From contig JAUXBV010000254.1 in assembly GCA_030619215.1 (NCBI GenBank), forward strand, positions 1 through 5,823: a stretch of 5,823 nucleotides of DNA, given 5' to 3'. The notes beneath the pieces were generated by a model. That model saw nothing but the letters and a program-made list of their open reading frames with translations, did not search any database and was not told the DNA's origin. The translations under genes were made by a program, and so were the position numbers. Shown here one piece after another: positions 1 through 5,607 of this stretch; the first letter of the stretch is position 1; each line of letters opens with the position of its first letter. Origin of the DNA: Fibrobacterota bacterium. Its GTDB lineage: Bacteria > Fibrobacterota > Chitinivibrionia > Chitinivibrionales > JANQEN01.

Positions 1-172
1 AGAAGCAGAAAGATCATTTCCATGCTCTTCTGCTTAACACACTATTATCCTGAAATATCTGCCAACAAACAGAAATGCTTGAAATAAAAGTTAATTCATT
101 TTAATATATATTTGTTATATATCTTATCAGTGTTTCTTATTGATTACTCAAATATATTGGAGACACCTTTAA
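1..172. other. AT-rich leader upstream of the lipoprotein gene
   Basis: This stretch shows no convincing gene. The three plus-strand frames open at the window edge close at stops at 35-37, 51-53 and 85-87, so the first 35 to 87 bases may include the tail of an upstream gene, but its frame cannot be decided. From about 80 onward the sequence is strongly A+T-rich and contains a promoter-like element and an A/T-only inverted repeat (ATATATA at 104-110, TATATAT at 116-122, 5-nt loop). Such a repeat arises easily by chance in this composition. Confidence 0.6.
79..107 (+). promoter_or_regulatory. Candidate sigma70-type promoter of the lipoprotein gene
   Basis: TTGAAA at 79-84 matches the -35 consensus at 5 of 6 positions. 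It is separated by exactly 17 bases from TAATAT at 102-107, which matches the -10 consensus at 4 of 6. The start codon lies about 65 bases downstream of the -10 box. In such AT-rich sequence matches of this quality can occur by chance, so the call rests on the spacing and on the position directly ahead of the first gene. Confidence 0.4.
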
Positions 173-871
173 ATGCTCCGTAATAAGATTTTTTGTCTGA
201 TTATCTTTTTATTGATATCATTTCTATCTTGCGTTTTCAACACCGAGGATAACAGCCCCTTAATAATGACGCGTGTTGATAATGAAACGGACACCGTTTC
301 ACTATGGCCGCATCTCATATTTGAGTTCTCTGTACCCCTAAAAGACAGTGTTGTAAATATCACCATAACACCGGACCCCGGCCCGGTTTATAGTGTTTAC
401 CTTAATGATAAAAGAGACACACTGACTTTTTCCGTAACCGGCACACTTGAAGGAGCTACCCACTATATACTTACGCTTGAGCAGCCCATAACTGCAAAGA
501 ACGGGAATAAGCTGCATCCTGAAGATGCTGTTTTCAACATTGTGACTTTACCAGGCGAAAAGGAACCAAATAACAAAAAAGAAAATGCAGATACATTATT
601 GATATTATGCTTTGGCGCAGCAAAACCCGCAAATGACACGGACTGTTTTTATATTTTCAACACCGCTGCGACCGGCTTATATCTTAAAAGCCATGATAAA
701 AAATCAGGTTTTGTTATCAAAGACAACTCCGATAATGTAATAACATTAGATGACGGTTTTGAGGAAATTAAAACATTTGATATCTCTAACTATAATACAG
801 CACCAATATTTGTCTTTGTTTTTTCGCTATTCGATAGTGATGCTCGCTATGAATTGGGCTTGATACCATAA
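173..871 (+). CDS. Predicted lipoprotein with SbsA-like Ig (Big_5) domain and PPC-like domain
   Basis: A 232-residue exported protein of unknown specific function. Residues 1-20 form a type II signal peptide: basic start (MLRNK), hydrophobic core (about residues 6-18) and a cysteine at 20 in FLSC. Phe at -3 is a relaxed lipobox position, so lipidation is likely but not certain. The residue after Cys20 is Val, not Asp, which under the E. coli Lol rule would favour the outer membrane. Residues about 29-126 read like an Ig-like SbsA/Big_5 domain (hydrophobic/polar alternation, a 'FEFSVPL' strand, 'YILTLEQPI', ending 'FNIVTL'). Residues about 128-231 look like a pre-peptidase C-terminal (PPC) beta domain: the EPNN signature at 131-134, Ala139-Asp140, then DTDCF at 155-159. 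The ATG has GGAGA at 159-163 with 9-nt spacing. The gene is separated by 72 bp from the next one and may be transcribed separately. It is probably a surface or periplasm-facing binding or scaffold protein; no catalytic motif is visible. Confidence 0.8.
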   Translation: MLRNKIFCLIIFLLISFLSCVFNTEDNSPLIMTRVDNETDTVSLWPHLIFEFSVPLKDSVVNITITPDPGPVYSVYLNDKRDTLTFSVTGTLEGATHYILTLEQPITAKNGNKLHPEDAVFNIVTLPGEKEPNNKKENADTLLILCFGAAKPANDTDCFYIFNTAATGLYLKSHDKKSGFVIKDNSDNVITLDDGFEEIKTFDISNYNTAPIFVFVFSLFDSDARYELGLIP

Positions 872-878
872 ATGAAAC

Positions 879-896
879 AAGGAAATATATATCCTT
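879..896. repeat. 18-bp near-palindrome in the lipoprotein-TPR gene gap
   Basis: The 18 bases read AAGGA, an AT-rich centre, then TCCTT. Every pair about the centre is complementary except 884/891. It starts 8 bases after the lipoprotein stop and ends 3 bases before a TTGACA hexamer. No T-run follows, so it does not look like an intrinsic terminator. A regulator-binding site or a chance dyad are both possible. Confidence 0.4.
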
Positions 897-899
897 ATA

Positions 900-926
900 T
901 TGACATATCAAAATAGTACACATAAA
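900..926 (+). promoter_or_regulatory. Candidate promoter of the coiled-coil/TPR gene
   Basis: A perfect -35 hexamer TTGACA lies at 900-905. The best -10 partner is CATAAA at 921-926 (4 of 6 matches) with a short 15-bp spacer, which makes the assignment weak. If it is real, the 5' leader would be only about 10 nt, just reaching the purine-rich AGGGAA at 930-935 that serves as ribosome binding site for the ATG at 944. Confidence 0.3.
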
Positions 927-943
927 CATAGGGAACTTATACA

Positions 944-2641
944 ATGAAACTCGACGACAAATCCCTTGGTACCATCCGTTCATTTCTTGACAGCCCAACA
1001 GAACAGCGTTGTATTTATGGGCTAGGCGCTCTATACTGGTCATCTGTTATCGGCAACATTACCGATTTAATCCACAACGAAGGTGATGTTAACCAGTTTC
1101 TTGAGCAGGAAGAAGACTTTTTAAATACAGGAATAATTGATAAGGTTTTAGAAAATCCGGAAGAGATTCTGTCAACAATAAAATCTGATACTATCCCCTA
1201 TGGCCATTTAAAAATTCATACCGTAACTACATGGCTTAAAGAAACTATCAGAAAAATTTACTCCGGTGATAAAAAAGAACTGCTGGAGCATGACATTAAA
1301 AACATTGAGATTCAACAAAAGAAACTTGACAATGAGATAGCTACTGTTCAACAAATGAGAAAAAAACTTTTATTGAAGGAGTTTTCAAAAAAACCGGACA
1401 AAACAACGCTGTCTCAAATCGATAATTTAGCTAATACTGACTTCCTTGCTTACCAGAACATGCAGACAAACCTTGAGATCTCAAAAGGTGTTTTTTTCTC
1501 AGTAGAAAATCGCCGTGAGTTCGTTGAACGTACCAATAAGCTGCAGAAGGAAACGGCAAAAAGCGAAATCCTTCTATCAAAGATCAAATCACCTGAAACA
1601 AAAACAGCCTTACGGAAATGCAATTCTCAGATTAACGAGCTTTTCCAAAAAAGTATCAATTGTTTGGATGCTATTACAAACAAAGAAAAAGAGCTGGACA
1701 ATATTAAAAATGAGGAATCCTCTTTAACTGCTTTGGAAGTTGAAAATAGAGTGAGATCAGAGTTGGAGTATTTAAAAGACCTGGTAAAATTAAGCGCCAA
1801 GCGCCTTCGTATGGAAAGCTGCCCAATTCTTAGACCAAACAGCAAATTTTTTACTATAAAGGAATTATGCTCTTGCCTTGACAGAATATTGGAATTTGAT
1901 CCACAGATATTTAACAATGAAAGAGTAGCTATTTTCGGTAAACCCTATATACTTTTAGTGCCGGGAAACGGCTATGGACTCTACGACTGGAAGTACAATC
2001 GACTCATTATTCCAATGGTCCCACAGGCTGGTGACTTCATGACATCAATAGCAACTGCCATTATCGAATATCGTCTTGATGTTGATGCCGATAAAAAATT
2101 ATTAACTTCCTATCAGAAATTACCTGAACAAAAAGGCACCAGATCGATGTATGCCTTACGCTCAAGCTTGACTAAAGATTACATAAAATGGATGAATTCC
2201 GAATATCTTGGTTTTAAGGTTCTTGATAAAGAAACCCGAAACTGGTTTGAGCATGAAGTCGCACCGGGTAAAACCGATATTTTCTGTCCTCCACAGTACC
2301 AGCCCTTTACTTTAAGCACAGAAGAGTTCAGGAATATGCTAAAGGCTGTAGAGAAAAAAATTGAAGAAATCCAACCGAAGCCCTCTGAGGAAGATCTTTG
2401 GGCTGCTTGCATACTGAATTATCAACAGGGAAAATTCAAAGATTCTTATAAACATATCAATGAACTGCTTGCCATCTACCCTGATCACCTTTTTGGGTAC
2501 TATAATCTTGGAATAATTGGAATGAAGACCACCCATAAACAGGATGCCATTAAAGGATTTAAGGAATTTATGAAAAGAAATCCCCAGAGTTGGTGGGCAT
2601 CCGTTGCCAGGGAGCATATACGCCGCCTGCAGGTAAGTTAA
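944..2641 (+). CDS. Uncharacterised cytoplasmic coiled-coil protein with C-terminal TPR repeats
   Basis: A 565-residue protein that I do not recognise as a named family. There is no signal peptide or clear membrane segment, so it is probably cytoplasmic. Residues 1-105 are mixed helical. Residues about 110-147 and 190-285 are highly charged, Lys/Glu/Gln-rich helices with the look of coiled coils. Residues about 300-440 look like a folded domain: a beta-rich part at 328-357 (KPYILLVPGNGYGLYDW, then RLIIPM), followed by helices. Residues about 484-548 fit two tetratricopeptide repeats (LWAACILNYQQGKF and LFGYYNLGIIGMKT helices, with the Pro-Asp and Asn-Pro turns at 513-514 and 546-547), which normally mediate protein-protein contacts. 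The start is supported by AGGGAA at 930-935; no other in-frame start is needed. It lies 26 bp before der and is probably co-transcribed with it, which hints at, but does not show, a link to translation or envelope growth. No catalytic motif was found; HExxH is absent from the central domain. Confidence 0.85.
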   Translation: MKLDDKSLGTIRSFLDSPTEQRCIYGLGALYWSSVIGNITDLIHNEGDVNQFLEQEEDFLNTGIIDKVLENPEEILSTIKSDTIPYGHLKIHTVTTWLKETIRKIYSGDKKELLEHDIKNIEIQQKKLDNEIATVQQMRKKLLLKEFSKKPDKTTLSQIDNLANTDFLAYQNMQTNLEISKGVFFSVENRREFVERTNKLQKETAKSEILLSKIKSPETKTALRKCNSQINELFQKSINCLDAITNKEKELDNIKNEESSLTALEVENRVRSELEYLKDLVKLSAKRLRMESCPILRPNSKFFTIKELCSCLDRILEFDPQIFNNERVAIFGKPYILLVPGNGYGLYDWKYNRLIIPMVPQAGDFMTSIATAIIEYRLDVDADKKLLTSYQKLPEQKGTRSMYALRSSLTKDYIKWMNSEYLGFKVLDKETRNWFEHEVAPGKTDIFCPPQYQPFTLSTEEFRNMLKAVEKKIEEIQPKPSEEDLWAACILNYQQGKFKDSYKHINELLAIYPDHLFGYYNLGIIGMKTTHKQDAIKGFKEFMKRNPQSWWASVAREHIRRLQVS

Positions 2642-2653
2642 ATAAAATAAAAT

Positions 2654-2670
2654 GAGGAGAACACATTGTG
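2654..2670 (+). promoter_or_regulatory. Ribosome binding site fixing the GTG start of der
   Basis: GAGGAG at 2654-2659 is a strong Shine-Dalgarno sequence, 8 nt ahead of the GTG at 2668-2670. The encoded protein then begins four residues before the conserved VSIVGRPNVGKS segment, as Der proteins usually do. This supports GTG as the true start. Confidence 0.75.
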
Positions 2671-4050
2671 CCGACCCTGCCTGTAGTTTCAATCGTTGGA
2701 AGACCTAATGTAGGCAAATCTTCCCTTTTCAACCGTATCTTAAAACAAAAGGTCGCTGTTGTTGATGACACCCCTGGGGTCACCCGTGACAGGAATTACA
2801 AGGAAACATCCTGGAGCGGGTATCATTTTACCGTTGTAGATACAGGCGGACTAATACCCACATCAAAGGAAAGTATTCCATCGGAAATACATAAACAGGT
2901 AGATATTGCTATAAGAGAATCGTCAGCAATTATTTTCCTTGTTGAAGCTCAAACCGGACCCACGGACCTTGACCTGCTTATTGCCAGGCAGTTGATGAAG
3001 GCATGCCCCGAGAAGGTCATTCTTACGGCTAATAAGGCAGAATCAGAAGAAGCCGGCATTGAAGCATCCGGACATTTTGCGCTTGGATGTGGTGATCCTT
3101 TTCCTATTTCGGCACTGCATGGCAAAGGAACAGGAGACCTCCTCGATGAAGTGTGCCTGCTTCTAAAACAAAAATTTCCCCAAACCAGCTCTTTACAAAA
3201 AGATACCGCTTTAAACATAGCTATTGTCGGGCGGCCAAATTCAGGGAAATCTTCACTTGTCAACAAACTGCTTAAAAATGAACGTATGATTGTCGATGAT
3301 GCCCCCGGCACCACCCGTGACGCAATAGATAGCATTCTGACATATAACAACTTACAAATCAGGCTTATTGATACGGCAGGACTAAGGAAAAAAACACAGG
3401 TACACGATAACACAGAATATTACTGTAACATGCGCGCTATAGGTAGTATTAGAAAGTGCGATGTCTGTGTATTGCTAATCGACACAACTATGAAACTGGG
3501 CGAGCAGGATCTCAAAATCCTTAAACACACGATAATAAATAGAAAGGGAATGATTGTCTGCTGGAATAAATGGGATTTAGTGGACAAGGATTCAAAAACA
3601 TTCGACTCACTTGTGGCTGAGGCAAAAAAAACGTATAGAGAGATAAAGTATGTTCCAATGCTATCTGTCTCGGCGCTTACCGGTCAACGTGTAGCAAATG
3701 TAATCGATATGGCTTTTGAAGTTAAACAGCGCATGGTCAGGAGAATAAAACCTTTCCGGCTGCGTGATGATTTTTTTGAATGGGTAAAGATCCATCCCCA
3801 CCCCTATATGGCTCCAAAGGAAATCCGTTTCCTTGGTATAAAACAATTAAACGCCGAGCATCCGCATTTTAATATTTTTTGTACTAACCCCAGCAGTGTT
3901 GCACCTTCGTACAAGAGATTCCTGATTAATAAGATGCAAGACACCTATGACTTTTCCGGTTGCCCAATTGCACTTACTTTTAAAACAGCGGGCCTTAAAA
4001 AACGGGGGAAAGAAAATACCGGCAACAACTCTTCAGAAAAGGAGTTTTAA
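2668..4050 (+). CDS. der: Ribosome-assembly GTPase Der (EngA)
   Basis: An essential tandem GTPase that acts in maturation of the 50S ribosomal subunit; 460 residues, normal for the family. First G domain: P-loop GRPNVGKS at 11-18, switch TPGVTRD at 35-41, DTGG at 58-61, NKAE at 122-125 and ISALHG at 147-152. Second G domain: GRPNSGKSS at 188-196, APGTTRD at 212-218, DTAGLR at 235-240, NKWD at 300-303 and SALTGQ at 335-340. The C-terminal KH-like domain spans about 355-440, with YKRFLINKMQDTYDF and GCPIALTFK matching the conserved end, followed by a short Lys/Glu/Asn-rich tail. The first-domain G4 motif is NKAE where the classical form is NKxD; from memory, similar NK(A/S)E forms occur in some Der lineages. 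Translation starts at GTG. The stop codon directly abuts the gpsA ATG, indicating a shared transcript. Confidence 0.98.
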   Translation: MPTLPVVSIVGRPNVGKSSLFNRILKQKVAVVDDTPGVTRDRNYKETSWSGYHFTVVDTGGLIPTSKESIPSEIHKQVDIAIRESSAIIFLVEAQTGPTDLDLLIARQLMKACPEKVILTANKAESEEAGIEASGHFALGCGDPFPISALHGKGTGDLLDEVCLLLKQKFPQTSSLQKDTALNIAIVGRPNSGKSSLVNKLLKNERMIVDDAPGTTRDAIDSILTYNNLQIRLIDTAGLRKKTQVHDNTEYYCNMRAIGSIRKCDVCVLLIDTTMKLGEQDLKILKHTIINRKGMIVCWNKWDLVDKDSKTFDSLVAEAKKTYREIKYVPMLSVSALTGQRVANVIDMAFEVKQRMVRRIKPFRLRDDFFEWVKIHPHPYMAPKEIRFLGIKQLNAEHPHFNIFCTNPSSVAPSYKRFLINKMQDTYDFSGCPIALTFKTAGLKKRGKENTGNNSSEKEF

Positions 4051-4053
4051 ATG
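4040..4053 (+). promoter_or_regulatory. gpsA ribosome binding site inside the end of der
   Basis: AGGAG at 4040-4044 lies within the last codons of der, 6 nt before the gpsA ATG at 4051. The der stop TAA (4048-4050) and this ATG are contiguous (TAAATG), an arrangement typical of translational coupling. Confidence 0.75.
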
Positions 4054-5079
4054 AACATCGGAGTGCTAGGCGCAGGAAGCTGGGCTATAGCCCTTTCCGT
4101 GCTTCTCAATAAACGCAATCATTCTATTTGCATGTGGGAATTTAATAAAGACGACGCGGATATGCTTATACAAAAGCGTGAACATACCGTCAAGCTGCCC
4201 GATGTTATGATCCCTGAAAGTATAAAAATTTCCAATGATATAGCCGAATCCTTTGCTTCTGCAGATTACATTCTGTGTGTTGTACCTGCCCAGCAGGTTC
4301 GCAGCACCATGAAATTAATTGCCCGGACTGTCGATCCGCCTCTTATTTCCTCTGTAAAGGCATGGATTATTGCCTCTAAAGGAATTGAGTGTTCAACACT
4401 CAGCCTTTTAAACGATGTTGTTAAGGATGAACTAAATGTAACCGATGAAAAAATTGTAATACTTTCCGGCCCGTCTCATGCTGAGGAAGTCTCCCGGAAT
4501 ATTCCAACAACTGTCGTAGCAGCGTCAAAAAATAATGAGCTTGCAGTCGAAATACAGAAAAATTTTTCAACAGAAACATTTCGTGTCTATACAAACAATG
4601 ATGTCATTGGTGTTGAGCTCTGTGCGAGTGTGAAAAATATAATAGCCCTTGCTGCAGGAATCTGTGATGGTTTGGGCCTCGGTGATAACACAAAGGGAGC
4701 TCTTCTTACCAGGGGCATGGTAGAAATCGCACGGCTTGGTAAAAAAATGGGAGCTGATGAAATGACATTCAGCGGCTTGGCCGGTTTCGGTGATCTTATC
4801 ACGACCTGTATCAGCCGCCACAGTCGTAACAGGAATATAGGTGAAATCATCGCATCGGGCCTCAGCCTCGATGAAGCTCTTAAAAAAATGACCATGGTTG
4901 CGGAAGGCGTTGAAACAACAAAATCGGTCTATCAGCTTGCCCGGAAATATAACATTGATATGCCCATCACCACCGAGGTATATAGAACTCTCTTTGAAGG
5001 CAAGTCACCCCGCGAAGCAGTCAGAGAGCTGATGATTCGACAATTTAAGCCTGAGAGTATTAAAGAAAATATTTCATAA
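4051..5079 (+). CDS. gpsA: NAD(P)-dependent glycerol-3-phosphate dehydrogenase
   Basis: A cytoplasmic enzyme that reduces dihydroxyacetone phosphate to sn-glycerol 3-phosphate, the backbone precursor of phospholipids. Its 342 residues are typical of bacterial GpsA. The N-terminal Rossmann domain has the nucleotide loop GAGSWA at 7-12, where GAGSWG is usual. Further family landmarks are SKGIE around Lys110, SGPSHAEEV at 139-147, SVKNI with the catalytic-type Lys195, GDNTKGALLTRG at 211-222 (substrate binding), SGLAGFGDLITT at 241-252 and SRHSRNR at 255-261. All key residues expected for activity are present. The Gly-to-Ala change at residue 12 gives a GxGxxA loop, a pattern often linked to NADPH preference; cofactor choice here is inference. 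The gene abuts der. No plsY acyltransferase gene lies between them, although der, plsY and gpsA are neighbours in some bacteria. Confidence 0.97.
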   Translation: MNIGVLGAGSWAIALSVLLNKRNHSICMWEFNKDDADMLIQKREHTVKLPDVMIPESIKISNDIAESFASADYILCVVPAQQVRSTMKLIARTVDPPLISSVKAWIIASKGIECSTLSLLNDVVKDELNVTDEKIVILSGPSHAEEVSRNIPTTVVAASKNNELAVEIQKNFSTETFRVYTNNDVIGVELCASVKNIIALAAGICDGLGLGDNTKGALLTRGMVEIARLGKKMGADEMTFSGLAGFGDLITTCISRHSRNRNIGEIIASGLSLDEALKKMTMVAEGVETTKSVYQLARKYNIDMPITTEVYRTLFEGKSPREAVRELMIRQFKPESIKENIS

Positions 5080-5105
5080 AATCGTATATAAAACCCATGC
5101 GTTAG

Positions 5106-5134
5106 TTGACTGAAAGTTTTCGTCCATATATTTT
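5106..5134 (+). promoter_or_regulatory. Candidate promoter of the MerR-family gene
   Basis: TTGACT at 5106-5111 (5 of 6) can pair with TATATT at 5127-5132 (5 of 6, 15-bp spacer) or with TATTTT at 5129-5134 (4 of 6, 17-bp spacer). The spacer holds an imperfect inverted repeat (GAC-T-GAAA against TTTC-GTC, 5108-5124). The 94-bp gap after gpsA is long enough for an independent promoter. Read-through from gpsA is also possible because no intrinsic terminator is visible there. Confidence 0.35.
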
Positions 5135-5173
5135 GAATAAAGACAATGTGTTTAATATAGAAAAGAGGGTGTA

Positions 5174-5524
5174 ATGCTGAACAGTAAAAAAACCTATTAT
5201 TCCATTCGTGAAGTATGTGACCGGACAGGTCTTGAGCCGCATGTTCTACGCTACTGGGAAAGTGAATTCTCTCTTCTTCGACCCAAAAAAAATCGCGCGG
5301 GAAACAGAGCCTACCGCGAAAAGGATATTGAAATAGTCCTCAATATAAAACGCCTTCTTTACAATGAGCAATATACCATACCTGGTGCAAAGAAAAAGCT
5401 ATCCACCCTCAAGGATATGCAGGAGCTGAATAAAAAAGAAAACGACGCTACTCTTCAGAAAGATTTGATTAAAGAGACCGTGGATGAATTGAAAGGTGTG
5501 TTGGATTTAATTCAGAAAAAGTAA
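5174..5524 (+). CDS. Short MerR-family transcriptional regulator
   Basis: A 116-residue DNA-binding protein. Residues 8-27 form the MerR-type helix-turn-helix (YYSIREVCDRTGLEPHVLRYWE). The wing follows with FSLLRPKKNRAGNRAYREKDI at about 32-52, including the family's conserved R-x-Y before the third helix. Residues about 52-80 complete the winged-helix domain, with the 'YTIPGAKKKL' motif, which I recall from small MerR proteins coded near housekeeping genes. Residues about 84-113 are a charged helix suited to the antiparallel dimerisation coiled coil. There is no C-terminal effector-binding domain and no cysteine cluster for metal sensing (the only Cys is residue 15, within the HTH), so the signal, if any, is unknown. 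The ATG follows GAGG at 5165-5168 with 5-nt spacing. It lies 94 bp after gpsA and may regulate itself or the neighbouring genes; its targets cannot be read from the sequence. Confidence 0.92.
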   Translation: MLNSKKTYYSIREVCDRTGLEPHVLRYWESEFSLLRPKKNRAGNRAYREKDIEIVLNIKRLLYNEQYTIPGAKKKLSTLKDMQELNKKENDATLQKDLIKETVDELKGVLDLIQKK

Positions 5525-5607
5525 ACTTTACAATCTGACCGACCTCGATTTCTATTTTTACTTCCTATTTTTTCAATAGTATACCAGCAACAAAAAAAAT
5601 ATTACTG
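5525..5607. other. Convergent intergenic space without a clear terminator
   Basis: These 83 bases separate the stop of the MerR gene from the stop of the minus-strand gene. The plus strand is pyrimidine-rich at 5549-5574. A weak A/U stem can be drawn between AATAGTA (5575-5581) and TACTGTT (5603-5609), including one G-U pair, with a run of eight A (5592-5599) in its loop. That run reads as eight T on the minus strand and could help end the minus-strand transcript, but no GC-rich hairpin precedes it. No classic intrinsic terminator is supported for either gene. Confidence 0.5.

Noticed and set aside
1..53. Possible C-terminal tail of an upstream plus-strand gene, ending at a stop at 35-37, 51-53 or 85-87 depending on frame
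   Set aside because: At most 28 residues are visible, no frame shows a recognisable motif, and no frame is clearly favoured.
104..122. ATATATA/TATATAT inverted repeat as a terminator or operator
   Set aside because: It is composed only of A/T, has no T-run function and is expected by chance in this composition.
2246..2263. HE dipeptide (residues 437-438 of the TPR protein) as a possible HExxH zinc site
   Set aside because: The sequence continues VAP, not xxH, so the second histidine is missing.
2949..3413. 154-codon open frame on the minus strand opposite der
   Set aside because: It lies entirely within der, whose two GTPase domains are certain; its translation is low-complexity Ser/Arg/Pro-rich and it has no motif or good ribosome binding site.
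4587..4895. Open frames on the minus strand opposite gpsA
   Set aside because: They overlap conserved catalytic segments of gpsA and read like antisense shadows, with no domain signature.
5520..5531. Small overlapping palindrome around the merR stop (AAAGT/ACTTT, GTAAA/TTTAC)
   Set aside because: Arms of five A/T-rich bases with 1-2 nt loops cannot form a stable RNA hairpin, and no T-run follows directly.
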